NCBI RefSeq assembly: GCF_000013645.1
Contig: NC_007952.1
Span: 1,612,001 to 1,676,000, forward strand
DNA length: 64,000 nt
Direction of reading: 5' to 3'
From: Paraburkholderia xenovorans LB400
GTDB lineage: Bacteria > Pseudomonadota > Gammaproteobacteria > Burkholderiales > Burkholderiaceae
Of the stretch, positions 46,165-54,881 are shown in pieces. The position numbers and the translations under genes are program-made. The notes under the pieces are model-generated. The model had not been told where the DNA came from and did not search any database. It saw only the letters and a list, made by a program, of their open reading frames with translations. Within the stretch, counting starts at the first letter, position 1, and each line of letters begins with the position of its first letter.

Positions 46165-47520
46165 TCATACGGCCGCTGCCGCCTCGCGCGTTTCGAGGTG
46201 GCGGCTCACCGGCCGTTGCAGCCCGAAATGCTCCCGCAGCGTGCGACCTTCGTAGTCGGTGCGGAAAATGCCGCGCTTTTGCAGAAGCGGCACCACGCCG
46301 TCCGCGAAGTCCTGCAAGCCGCCCGGCAGCACATCCGGCATGAGGTTGAAACCATCGGCCGCGCCGCCTTTGAACCAGTGTTCGATATCGTCCGCGATCT
46401 GCTCCGGCGTGCCGACGATCACCCGGTGTCCGCCACCGCCGGCGAGCGCCCGGATCAACTGCCGCGCCGTATATCCATTGGTGCGCGCTTGCGCCAGTGT
46501 GGCATGGAAAAACGTGTGATTGCCGTTGCCGCCGCCGGGCAATGAGAGATCTTCCGGCAAGCGCCCGTCGAGTTTCAGCCGGTCGACGCTCACGCCCAAT
46601 ATGCCGGCCAGCCGGGTGAGGCTGTAACTCCACGGAATCAGATCGACCAGTTCATCTCGACGGCGCAGGGCTTGTGCCTCCGTTGCACCGATGATGGTAG
46701 TCAGACCGGGCAGCACGCGGATCGCGTCGTCGCCACGTCCCAACGCCGCGGCGCGCGACTTGAGTTCGCGAGCATAAGAGGCCGCTTCGTCGAACGACTG
46801 GGACGCGGAGAATACCGCTTCCGCGTGGCGTGACGCGAGTTCGCGCCCGTCCGCCGAGCCGCCGGCCTGAACCAGTACCGGCTGACCCTGAGCACTGCGC
46901 GGCAGATTGAACGGGCCGTCCACGTTGAAGTATTTGCCGCGATGGTCGATGCGATGCACCTTGGCCGGATCGACGAAACGCCCGCCCGCCTTGTCGCCGA
47001 TAAAAGCGTCGTCTTCCCAGCTATCCCACAGCGCCTTCACGACCTCCGTGAATTCGGCGGCGCGCTCATAGCGCTCGGCATGATTGGGCACCGCCTCGCG
47101 GCCAAAATTGCGCGCCGAGCCGAGATCGGCGGTCGTCACGATGTTCCAGCCCGCGCGGCCCGCACTGAGGTGATCGAGCGTGGCAAAGCGCCGCGCGATG
47201 TTATACGGCTCGTTATAACTCGTCGATGCCGTGCCGATCACGCCGATATGCGTGGTGGCCGACGCAATGCCCGCGAGCAGCACGGTCGGCTCCAGCGCCG
47301 TGATCGGCCGGAAGTCGATCTGATCGGCGATCGACGCATTGTCGGCGAGAAACACCGCGTCGAACTTCGCCGCCTCGGCGATCTTCGCGACGCGCACGTA
47401 GTGGGCGATATCGACGAAAGCGCGGGGATCCGCGTCCTCGGTGCGCCATGCGGATGGGACAAAGCCCGAGTGAAGGATATTGACGTTCAGATGGAGCTGG
47501 CGCGGCGGGTCGGTTCTCAT
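46165..47520 (-). CDS. LLM-class flavin-dependent monooxygenase (NtaA/SnaA/DszA family)
   Basis: 451 residues from the ATG at 47520. It is a FMNH2-dependent TIM-barrel monooxygenase of the subfamily that cleaves C-S or C-N bonds in large substrates. Blocks: FDAVFLADNASIADQIDFRP near residue 60, TASTSYNEPYNIARRFATLD, GRAGWNIVTTADLGSARNFG (about 135-155) and HRGKYFNVDGPFNLPRSAQG. The frame runs 201 bases further upstream without family similarity. The convergent metQ and downstream cystine-type transporter suggest organosulfur use. The actual substrate cannot be told from sequence. A flavin reductase is not encoded nearby. Confidence 0.88.
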   Translation of the reverse strand: MRTDPPRQLHLNVNILHSGFVPSAWRTEDADPRAFVDIAHYVRVAKIAEAAKFDAVFLADNASIADQIDFRPITALEPTVLLAGIASATTHIGVIGTASTSYNEPYNIARRFATLDHLSAGRAGWNIVTTADLGSARNFGREAVPNHAERYERAAEFTEVVKALWDSWEDDAFIGDKAGGRFVDPAKVHRIDHRGKYFNVDGPFNLPRSAQGQPVLVQAGGSADGRELASRHAEAVFSASQSFDEAASYARELKSRAAALGRGDDAIRVLPGLTTIIGATEAQALRRRDELVDLIPWSYSLTRLAGILGVSVDRLKLDGRLPEDLSLPGGGNGNHTFFHATLAQARTNGYTARQLIRALAGGGGHRVIVGTPEQIADDIEHWFKGGAADGFNLMPDVLPGGLQDFADGVVPLLQKRGIFRTDYEGRTLREHFGLQRPVSRHLETREAAAAV

Positions 47521-47848
47521 GGGTCTGTCCGGATGCAGGAGTTTCGAATGCAGGAGGGGCCGGCAACGAAGGGGCAAAAGCGAAGAGGCAAAAGCATCTG
47601 GCCGGCGCTTCAATTGTCGATTGACCGGCCGTTCCAGACCACTAATGAATTCTGGCATCGATATGTCGGCAAAGACTAAGGTTGGCCGACAGTGGCCACC
47701 GTTCGGGATGCGCCGTGCCATTCATAACCATATCGGAACACGGTCTTTCCAAATTTCTGCGAACGCTGCCATGCTTTCACTCAGGCCGTGCGCGAGTTCG
47801 CCGCGCGGCGTTTAATTTCATCACCGTAGTGACCAACCTTTATCGAGT
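47521..47848. other. Divergent intergenic region
   Basis: 328 bases between the LLM gene (minus) and the small gene at 47849 (plus). It contains two short direct repeats (ATGCAGGAG at about 47533 and 47548; GGCAAAAGC twice near 47574-47594) but no convincing promoter match or additional gene. Confidence 0.4.
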
Positions 47849-48184
47849 ATGGATCCGCTGATCGAGAGTCTGATGCTGAAAATGAGGCACAACCGCGTCT
47901 ACACGGCTGTGACTTTCGCCCGTCTGTTCGGCGTATCGGAGAAGGCCGTCGAAGCCGCGCTCGCCACGCTGATCGCAAGCGGCAAGGTGCGCACGTGTAT
48001 CAACGCCCGGCGCGATGTCGGCTACTGCTTATCCGGCGCCACGCCGGTCTCCGCTGCGCCGCTGCTGGCGGATGCCACCACCGTTGCCACGCCGCCCTTG
48101 ACGCGCCGCGTGGATGGCGCGCTGGCGGGCTACGACAGGCAGCTCGACGCACATCGCTCGCTCGCCATGCTGGTGCGCCGCTGA
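47849..48184 (+). CDS. Small hypothetical protein with winged-helix-like N-terminus
   Basis: 111 residues. The N-terminal ~60 residues (SLMLKMRHNRVYTAVTFARL, FGVSEKAVEAALATLIASGK, VRTCINARRDVGYCL) look like a winged helix: helix-turn-helix then a beta-wing. The remainder is Ala/Thr-rich linker and a short helix (VDGALAGYDRQLDAHRSLAM). No signal peptide. Located between the LLM gene and an amino-acid transporter. It may be a small DNA-binding regulator, with low certainty. Confidence 0.6.
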   Translation: MDPLIESLMLKMRHNRVYTAVTFARLFGVSEKAVEAALATLIASGKVRTCINARRDVGYCLSGATPVSAAPLLADATTVATPPLTRRVDGALAGYDRQLDAHRSLAMLVRR

Positions 48185-48342
48185 CGTTTCGCAGCGCCGG
48201 GCATTATCAGCAAGGCAGCTTAGCACCTGAGAATTGCTTGGTTTGCGGCGTGAGCGAGCGTTGGTAGAGTCGGCGGTTCACGCTCAGGGCAAGCGCCGCT
48301 CAACGACGTGCGCAGCCCATCAAAACAACAGGAACCACCGCT

Positions 48343-49161
48343 ATGAATCTCAGAGTACTCGGCGCCGTGATTGCCGGCAGTCTGCTTGTCATGTCCGCTG
48401 CCGCGCATGCGGATCGTCTCGACGACATCAAGAAAGCAGGCGTGCTGCGGGTGGCCGCATTCGACAGCAATCCGCCGTTCGGCTTTGTCGATCCGAAGAG
48501 CAACCAGATTGTCGGGCTCGACATCGATTATGCGCGCGCGGTCGCAAACCGCCTTGGCGTCAAACTCGAGGTCCAGCCGACCAATCCGGCCAACCGCATT
48601 GCTTTCCTGAAGTCGGGCAAGGTGGATCTGGTGTTCGCCAACTTCACGATTACCGACGATCGCAAGAAGGAAGTGGATTTCAGCATTCCTTATTTTGCGT
48701 CGGGCACGCAATTCATCGCGAAGAAGGGCACGCTCACCTCGCCGCAGCAATTGAACAGCTTGCGGATCGGCGCGGACAAAGGCACGACCAACGAGCAGCA
48801 GGTGCGTGCGCAATTCCCGGGCGCCACGATCATTGCATACGACGACACGCCGTTCGCATTCGCCGCGCTGCGCACGGGCAACGTGCAGGCGATCACGCAG
48901 GACGGGCCGAAGCTCGTCGCGTTGCTGGCGAAAGTGCCGGACAAGGCAAACTACGAGATCCCGCCGTTCACGATCTCCAACGACTACGAAGGCGTGGGCG
49001 TGCCGAAGGGCGAAACGCGTCTGCTCAACGTCGTCAACGATACGTTGAAAGATCTTGAAGCCAAAGGCACCGCAGGCCAGATCTACGACACGTGGTTCGG
49101 TCCGAAGAGCGCCGCGCCGCTGCCGCGTCTGTTCAAGATCGGCGACCCGCAGAAGAGCTGA
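48343..49161 (+). CDS. Amino-acid (cystine-type) ABC transporter binding protein
   Basis: 272 residues, Sec signal (VIAGSLLVMSAAAHADRLDD), SBP_bac_3 fold: GVLRVAAFDSNPPFGFVDPK, IVGLDIDYARAVANRLGVKL and FANFTITDDRKKEVDFSIPY. Mature sequence resembles FliY/TcyA-like proteins. First of three transporter genes, with two permeases after a 94-base gap. Because the surrounding genes are for sulfur acquisition, cystine or a related sulfur amino acid is a reasonable ligand, but no residue proves it. Confidence 0.87.
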   Translation: MNLRVLGAVIAGSLLVMSAAAHADRLDDIKKAGVLRVAAFDSNPPFGFVDPKSNQIVGLDIDYARAVANRLGVKLEVQPTNPANRIAFLKSGKVDLVFANFTITDDRKKEVDFSIPYFASGTQFIAKKGTLTSPQQLNSLRIGADKGTTNEQQVRAQFPGATIIAYDDTPFAFAALRTGNVQAITQDGPKLVALLAKVPDKANYEIPPFTISNDYEGVGVPKGETRLLNVVNDTLKDLEAKGTAGQIYDTWFGPKSAAPLPRLFKIGDPQKS

Positions 49162-49255
49162 CGCGCGTCGCTTCACCGCCGCCTCGATATGGCCCGGTCA
49201 TGGCTCGAAACGAGTGACCGGGCCTTCCTGCTGATACAGGACCGCGTTTTTTCGA

Positions 49256-49996
49256 ATGCATCTCGTGAACTTCTGGCTGGACCCTCGATATCTCGGCTGG
49301 CTCGCGCACGGCTTTCTCATCACGCTGGTCCTTTCGGCGTGCGTGAGCGTATGCGCGACGCTGCTCGGATTCGGGCTGGCAATGGCCCAGATCGCCCAGC
49401 AGCGCAGCGTTGCTGCGGCGGCAAGACTCTATGTCCTCGTGTTCCGCAATTCTCCGCTGCTGGTGCAATTGCTGTTCTGGTACTTCGGCGCGGCGACGCT
49501 GCTGCCGCAGCCGTGGATGACATGGCTAAACACGCCGCATGTCCTCGGCGCCGCGCCCTTTGCGCTGCACTGGCCGAGCTTCGAACTGTTCGCCGGCTGG
49601 CTTGGCCTGACCTGCTACAGCACGGCTTTTATCGCGGAAGAGTTCCGCGCCGGAATCCGCGGTGTGGGCATCGCGCAATATCAGGCGGGCGCCGCATTGG
49701 GGATGACGCGTTACACCACCTTGCGGCACGTCATCCTGCCGCAAGCGGTGCGTATCGCCACGCCGCCGCTTGCCGGGCAATACATGAATATCGTGAAGAA
49801 TTCGTCGCTGACGATGGCGATCGGCGTGGCCGAACTGTCCTATATGTCGCGCCAGGTCGATACGGAAAGCTTCCGGACCTTTCAGGCGTTCGGCACGGCT
49901 ACCGTGCTTTATATCGGCACCATCGCGTTGATCGAAATCGCGCAGGTGATCTGGCAGAACACCGGTGTGCGCGCGTTGCAGCGGGGGCAGGCATGA
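49256..49996 (+). CDS. Amino-acid ABC transporter permease (HisM/TcyL type), first
   Basis: 246-residue inner-membrane permease of the polar amino-acid class. Helices: AHGFLITLVLSACVSVCATL, YVLVFRNSPLLVQLLFWYFG and TATVLYIGTIALIEIAQVIW. Coupling loop GAALGMTRYTTLRHVILPQA near residue 145. It overlaps the next permease by ATGA, indicating a heterodimeric membrane domain. Confidence 0.9.
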   Translation: MHLVNFWLDPRYLGWLAHGFLITLVLSACVSVCATLLGFGLAMAQIAQQRSVAAAARLYVLVFRNSPLLVQLLFWYFGAATLLPQPWMTWLNTPHVLGAAPFALHWPSFELFAGWLGLTCYSTAFIAEEFRAGIRGVGIAQYQAGAALGMTRYTTLRHVILPQAVRIATPPLAGQYMNIVKNSSLTMAIGVAELSYMSRQVDTESFRTFQAFGTATVLYIGTIALIEIAQVIWQNTGVRALQRGQA

Positions 49997-50736
49997 CCGT
50001 GCCCGAGTGGTTGCCGACATTGCGCTATCTGCTGCTCGGTGCATTCCCCAATGGACCGCTGGGCGGCGCGGCGCTGACTGTCGTGCTGTCGGTGGTGTCG
50101 GCGTTGCTGTCGGCGGCCGTGGGTCTGGCGGGCGGCGTGGCGCTCTCGCTGACACGCGGCGGCGCGCGTCTGCTGCTGATCGGAATCGTCGCGTTTTTCA
50201 GGGCGATTCCGGTGCTGATGCTGATCTTCTGGACGTTCTTCCTGATGCCGATCCTGCTGCATGTCGACGTGCCCGGTCTGGCGGCGGTGGTGTGCGCGCT
50301 GTCGCTGATCGGCGGCGCGTATCTGTCGCATGCCGTGCATGCGGGCATCGTCTCGGTCGGCGCGGGCCAGCAGCAGGCTGCGCTGTCGCTCGGGCTGACG
50401 CGCTGGCAGGCGTTGCGTTATGTGGTGCTGCCGCAAGCGGTGCGCATCATGATGCCGTCGTTCGTCAATCAATGGGTGTCGCTGGTCAAGGATACGTCGC
50501 TCGCGTATATCGTCGGCGTGCCGGAATTCACGTTTCTCGCCAATCAGGTCAACAGCCGCCTGATGATTTACCCCGCGCAGATTTTCGTATTCGTCGGCAT
50601 CGTCTATCTGCTTTTGTGTTCGGCGTTGCAATGGTTCGCTTATCGCGTCCTGCTGCGCGCACCATCCACTCGCGCGAAGACGCCACGGGATGATAAACAG
50701 GTGACACCACTGCCGCTCGGCGGATTCAGCGATTGA
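49993..50736 (+). CDS. Amino-acid ABC transporter permease (HisQ/TcyL type), second
   Basis: 247 residues from the ATG overlapping the previous stop. Same family: LTVVLSVVSALLSAAVGLAG, IVAFFRAIPVLMLIFWTFFL and coupling loop ALSLGLTRWQALRYVVLPQA. No ATPase gene follows; the next gene is an SfnB protein after 205 bases. The transporter must borrow an ATPase encoded elsewhere. Confidence 0.9.
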   Translation: MTVPEWLPTLRYLLLGAFPNGPLGGAALTVVLSVVSALLSAAVGLAGGVALSLTRGGARLLLIGIVAFFRAIPVLMLIFWTFFLMPILLHVDVPGLAAVVCALSLIGGAYLSHAVHAGIVSVGAGQQQAALSLGLTRWQALRYVVLPQAVRIMMPSFVNQWVSLVKDTSLAYIVGVPEFTFLANQVNSRLMIYPAQIFVFVGIVYLLLCSALQWFAYRVLLRAPSTRAKTPRDDKQVTPLPLGGFSD

Positions 50737-50941
50737 AAAGCCGCGTGGCAATCCGGCGGACAAGATCGGCAAATCGGAACGCGTCATAAGCAAGTTCCAA
50801 TTCGATAGTAGGCGTGGCGCGCGGGTACTGGTCCAATAGATGACTAGCCCTTCCGTGGCAAGTCGGGTCCATGCTGCTGCTCCCTGGCAACAGGCCGACA
50901 TGCCGCGAGTGGACGGGTCTCCACTGTCTGTATGAACCATC

Positions 50942-52192
50942 ATGTCCAGCCCCACATCCAACCCCGCCTTGTCGCGTCTGCCGACACGTCCCGATCCTGC
51001 ACGCGTCACGCGGATCGCCGATGACGCACAGGCGCTCGCCGCCTCCCGCACACTTGCCGGCGTGTTCGCGTCGGGCGCAGCCGAACGCGACCGCCATCGC
51101 GTATTGCCGTGGACCGAACTCGATCTATGGTCGCAAAGCGGTCTCGGCGCGATTACCGTGCCGCGTGAATACGGCGGCGCCGGCGTGTCGTTCGCGACGC
51201 TCGCCGAAGTCTTCGTGAACCTCTGCGCGGCCGATCCGGCGCTGGGGCAGATTCCGCAGAACCATTTCGGCGTGCTGGGCGTGCTGCGCGAAGTCGGCAC
51301 CCCGGCGCAGAAAGAGCGCCTGTACGGCGAAGTGCTGGCGGGCCACCGGCTTGGCAATGCCGGCCCGGAACGTCGCTCGGCCGCGGCCGCGACGATCCTG
51401 CAAGGTTCGACACGTCTGCGCACCACGCCGGACGGCTTGCGTCTGGACGGCAAGCGCTTCTACTCGACCGGCGCACTGTTCGCGCACCGCGTCCCGACGC
51501 GCGCAACCGACGACGAAGGACGCGCCGTGCAGGTCTGGGTGCCGCGCGACGCGCCGGGCCTCACCGTGGTCGACGACTGGAGCTCTTTCGGCCAGCGCAC
51601 CACGGCGAGCGGCACCGTGACCTTCGAGAACGTGCCGGTCGATCCGCAGGACGTGCTGCCGATCTGGCAACTGGCCGAGCGTCCCGGTCTGTTCGGCCCG
51701 GTCTCGCAACTGCTCCAGGCTGCGATCGATCAGGGTATTGCGCAGGCCGCCGTCGCCGACGCGCTTGCCTTCGTGCGCGAACGCGCGCGGCCGTGGGTCG
51801 ATTCGGGCCTCGAACACGCAACCGACGACCCGTACATCATCGCCGATGTCGGCCGTCTGGAAATCGATCTGCATGCGGCGCATGAAGTGCTGCTGGAAAC
51901 CGGCCGCACGCTGGATGCCATCGCGGCGCAGCCGATCGATGCCGAAGCCAGCGCGCGAGCTTCCGTCGCCGTTGCCGAGGCGAAGGTGCTGACCACGCGC
52001 ATCGCGCTCGATGCAAGCGAAAAGCTGTTCGAACTGGCCGGTTCCGCGTCGACTCGCGCCGTCCACAATCTCGACCGCCATTGGCGCAACGCCCGCACCC
52101 ATACGCTGCATGACCCGGTGCGCTGGAAACTGCATCTGCTCGGCAACTATCACCTGAATCAGGTGCTTCCCGCGCGGCATTCGTGGAACTGA
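50942..52192 (+). CDS. SfnB-family sulfur acquisition oxidoreductase (first of tandem pair)
   Basis: 416 residues, acyl-CoA dehydrogenase fold of the SfnB family. Blocks: GLGAITVPREYGGAGVSFAT (about residues 66-85), LGQIPQNHFGVLGVLREVGT, LRLDGKRFYSTGALFAHRVP (about 167) and DDWSSFGQRTTASGTVTFEN. The C-terminus is FELAGSASTRAVHNLDRHWR and AFNARTHTLHDP-like. SfnB supports sulfone or alkanesulfonate use with an LLM monooxygenase. It begins a coupled operon: sfnB-like, sfnB-like, LLM, 18-codon ORF, ssuD. The next gene starts three bases after its stop. Confidence 0.88.
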   Translation: MSSPTSNPALSRLPTRPDPARVTRIADDAQALAASRTLAGVFASGAAERDRHRVLPWTELDLWSQSGLGAITVPREYGGAGVSFATLAEVFVNLCAADPALGQIPQNHFGVLGVLREVGTPAQKERLYGEVLAGHRLGNAGPERRSAAAATILQGSTRLRTTPDGLRLDGKRFYSTGALFAHRVPTRATDDEGRAVQVWVPRDAPGLTVVDDWSSFGQRTTASGTVTFENVPVDPQDVLPIWQLAERPGLFGPVSQLLQAAIDQGIAQAAVADALAFVRERARPWVDSGLEHATDDPYIIADVGRLEIDLHAAHEVLLETGRTLDAIAAQPIDAEASARASVAVAEAKVLTTRIALDASEKLFELAGSASTRAVHNLDRHWRNARTHTLHDPVRWKLHLLGNYHLNQVLPARHSWN

Positions 52193-52195
52193 AAC

Positions 52196-53458
52196 ATGAC
52201 CATCGATCTTTCTCCCGCGGCTAGCGGCAGCGCCGCGCCGGCCGTCCTGCCCCGCGAACTGCGTTCGCTACCCACACCCGAGCTGATCGCAGACGACGCG
52301 CAGGCGCTTCTCGCCGCACGGCGTCTCGCCGAGGCGTTCGCACCGGACGCTGCGCTGCGCGATCGCGAACGGCGGCTTCCGTGGGCCGAGCTCGACGCGT
52401 TCGTGGCGAGCGGCCTGTGGGGCATCACCGTGCCGCGCGAATTCGGCGGCGCGGGTGTGAGCAACGGCACGCTCGCGGAAGTCACCGCGACGATCGCGGC
52501 GGCCGACGGCTCGCTCGGCCAGATCCCGCAAAACCATTTCTATGCACTGGAGGTGTTGCGCGTCGGCGGCAGCGTCGAACAGCAGCGCTTTTTCTACGGA
52601 CGCGTACTCGCCGGCGAGCGTTTCGGCAACGCGCTCGCCGAAATCGGCCACAAGGATTTCAAACGCCGCACACGGCTCACGCGCGAGGCGGCCGGCTGGC
52701 ATATCGACGGCCGCAAGTTCTATTGCACGGGCGCGCTATACGCCCACTGGATTCCCACGCTAGTCGTGGCCGAAGAGCAGGGCCGCGACGTCACCTATCT
52801 GGCGTTCGTGCCGCGCGACACACCAGGCGTTACCGTAACGGACGACTGGGATGGCTTCGGCCAGCGCGTCACCGGCAGCGGGTCGGTGCAGTTCGATTAC
52901 GTGCGCGTCGAGCCCGAATGGGTCGTGCCGTTTCAGGCGTCGTTCGAGCGCCCCACAACGATCGGACCGCTTGCGCAGATCATTCACGCGGCGATCGATC
53001 TGGGTCAGGCGCGTGGCGCGTTCGAAGCCGGCCTGAAGTTCGTGCGGGAACGCTCGCGCCCGTGGATCGACGCGAAGGTGGAACGTGCCGCCGACGATCC
53101 GCTGACCCTTGCGCAGTTCGGCGACATCTCGGTGCGGCTGCGTGCGGCGGAAGCGTTGCTGCGCCGCGCGGGCCGCTTCGTCGACGCGGCGCAGGCGCAG
53201 CTCACAGAGCAGTCGGTGGCGCAGGCATCGATTGCCGTGGCCGAGGCGCGCGCGCTCACCACCACCGCATCGCTGGATGCCGGCTCGCGTCTGTTCGAAC
53301 TCGCCGGCACCGCCGCCACGCTCGACGGTCTCGGCCTCGACCGCTTCTGGCGCAACGCCCGCACTCATACGTTGCACGACCCGGTGCGCTGGAAGTATCA
53401 CGCCGTGGGCAACTTCTACCTCAACGACAAGCTGCCGCCGCGGCATGGAGCCTTGTGA
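52196..53458 (+). CDS. SfnB-family sulfur acquisition oxidoreductase (second of tandem pair)
   Basis: 420 residues, clearly paralogous to the gene before it. Shared segments include GLWGITVPREFGGAGVSNGT, LGQIPQNHFYALEVLRVGGS, WHIDGRKFYCTGALYAHWIP, DDWDGFGQRVTGSGSVQFDY and the end NARTHTLHDPVRWKYHAVGN. The pair likely arose by tandem duplication and may form a hetero-oligomer or act on different intermediates. Stop overlaps the next start by one base (TGATG). Confidence 0.9.
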   Translation: MTIDLSPAASGSAAPAVLPRELRSLPTPELIADDAQALLAARRLAEAFAPDAALRDRERRLPWAELDAFVASGLWGITVPREFGGAGVSNGTLAEVTATIAAADGSLGQIPQNHFYALEVLRVGGSVEQQRFFYGRVLAGERFGNALAEIGHKDFKRRTRLTREAAGWHIDGRKFYCTGALYAHWIPTLVVAEEQGRDVTYLAFVPRDTPGVTVTDDWDGFGQRVTGSGSVQFDYVRVEPEWVVPFQASFERPTTIGPLAQIIHAAIDLGQARGAFEAGLKFVRERSRPWIDAKVERAADDPLTLAQFGDISVRLRAAEALLRRAGRFVDAAQAQLTEQSVAQASIAVAEARALTTTASLDAGSRLFELAGTAATLDGLGLDRFWRNARTHTLHDPVRWKYHAVGNFYLNDKLPPRHGAL

Positions 53459-54828
53459 TGGCGAAAAAACAGATCCTCCTCAACGCGTTCAACATGAACT
53501 GCGTGGGCCACATCAACCACGGCTTGTGGACGCATCCGCGCGACCGTTCGAGCGACTATCGGCTGCTGCCGTACTGGACCAACCTCGCGCGCACGCTGGA
53601 GCGCGGACTGTTCGACGGGCTTTTTCTCGCCGATATCGTCGGCGTGTACGACGTCTATCAGCACAACGTGGATGTGACGTTGCGCGAATCGATCCAGTTA
53701 CCCGTCAACGATCCCACGCTGCTGGTGTCGGCAATGGCCGCCGTGACCGGGCACCTCGGTTTCGGCGTGACGGTCAATCTCACCTACGAGCAGCCATATC
53801 TTCTCGCGCGCCGCTTTTCGACGCTGGATCATCTGACGCAAGGCCGTGTGGGCTGGAACATCGTCACGGGATACCTCGACAGCGCGGCACGCGCAATGGG
53901 GCTCAGCGAGCAACTCCCGCACGACGAACGATACGACCGCGCGGACGAATACCTGGAGGTTCTCTACAAGCTGTGGGAAGGCAGCTGGGAGCAGGGCGCG
54001 GTGCTGCGCGACAAGGCGGGGCGCGTGTATGCGGACCCGGCTAAGGTTCATCAGGTGCGGCACGCGGGCCGGTACTACAACGTCGAAGGCTATCACCTCG
54101 CCGAGCCGTCGCCGCAACGCACGCCGGTGCTGTTCCAGGCCGGCAGTTCCGGGCGCGGCCAGCGTTTCGGGGCGCGTCACGCCGAGTGCGTGTTTATCTC
54201 GCCGCCGAACCGGCAGGTCGCGCGCGAGACCGTGCGCACGTTGCGCGAGCAACTGGTGCAGGCCGGCCGCCGGCCCGACGACGTCAAGGTATTCGTCGGC
54301 GCAGCGGTGGTTGCGGGCGCAACCGAACAGCAGGCCCGCGAGAAATACGCGGACTATCTGCAATACGCGAGCCGTGAAGCGGGCCTCGCGCACTTCGCGG
54401 CCAGCACGGGCATCGACTACTCCCAATACGATCTCGATGCACCCGTGGACTACGCGCCCGGCAACGCAATCGAATCGGCCACGCGCACGGCCAGACAGCA
54501 CGGCTGGACACGCCGCAAGCTGCTGGAGATGTTCGAACTCGGCGGCCGCTATCCGGCCATTGTCGGCAGCGCGGCTCAGGTGGCCGACGAACTGCAGGCA
54601 TGGATCGACGAAACGGGCGTCGACGGCTTCAATCTGAGCCGCACGGTGGTCCCGGAAAGCTACGAGGATTTCATCCATCTGGTCGTGCCGGAATTGCAGA
54701 ATCGCGGCCTGTACAAGACCGCTTATGCCGACGGCACGCTGCGCCACAAGCTGTTTGGACAGGGCGATCAGTTACCGGCACGGCACGCGGCGGCAAGCTT
54801 CAGACAGCACACCGCGGAGGCGGTATGA
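53458..54828 (+). CDS. LLM-class monooxygenase (NtaA/SnaA/DszA family) of the sfnB-ssuD operon
   Basis: 456 residues from the ATG overlapping the sfnB stop. N-terminus LLNAFNMNCVGHINHGLWTH; FDGLFLADIVGVYDVYQHNV near residue 53; TVNLTYEQPYLLARRFSTLD; GRVGWNIVTGYLDSAARAMG near 130; HAGRYYNVEGYHLAEPSPQR near 200. This set fits the DszA/SnaA group of FMNH2-dependent monooxygenases. Together with SfnB proteins and SsuD it probably desulfurises an unidentified organosulfur compound. Its stop overlaps a tiny ORF. Confidence 0.9.
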   Translation: MAKKQILLNAFNMNCVGHINHGLWTHPRDRSSDYRLLPYWTNLARTLERGLFDGLFLADIVGVYDVYQHNVDVTLRESIQLPVNDPTLLVSAMAAVTGHLGFGVTVNLTYEQPYLLARRFSTLDHLTQGRVGWNIVTGYLDSAARAMGLSEQLPHDERYDRADEYLEVLYKLWEGSWEQGAVLRDKAGRVYADPAKVHQVRHAGRYYNVEGYHLAEPSPQRTPVLFQAGSSGRGQRFGARHAECVFISPPNRQVARETVRTLREQLVQAGRRPDDVKVFVGAAVVAGATEQQAREKYADYLQYASREAGLAHFAASTGIDYSQYDLDAPVDYAPGNAIESATRTARQHGWTRRKLLEMFELGGRYPAIVGSAAQVADELQAWIDETGVDGFNLSRTVVPESYEDFIHLVVPELQNRGLYKTAYADGTLRHKLFGQGDQLPARHAAASFRQHTAEAV

Positions 54829-54881
54829 ACACACACACCATCAGCATGGCCCGACGTTCGTCACAGGAGCAGCACGTATGA
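54825..54881 (+). CDS. 18-codon coupling ORF between the LLM gene and ssuD
   Basis: ATG at 54825 overlaps the LLM stop (ATGA). It encodes MNTHTISMARRSSQEQHV, and its TGA overlaps the ssuD ATG (ATGA at 54878). An AGGAG sequence inside it lies just upstream of the ssuD start. It may be a translational coupling relay rather than a functional peptide. Confidence 0.45.
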   Translation: MNTHTISMARRSSQEQHV

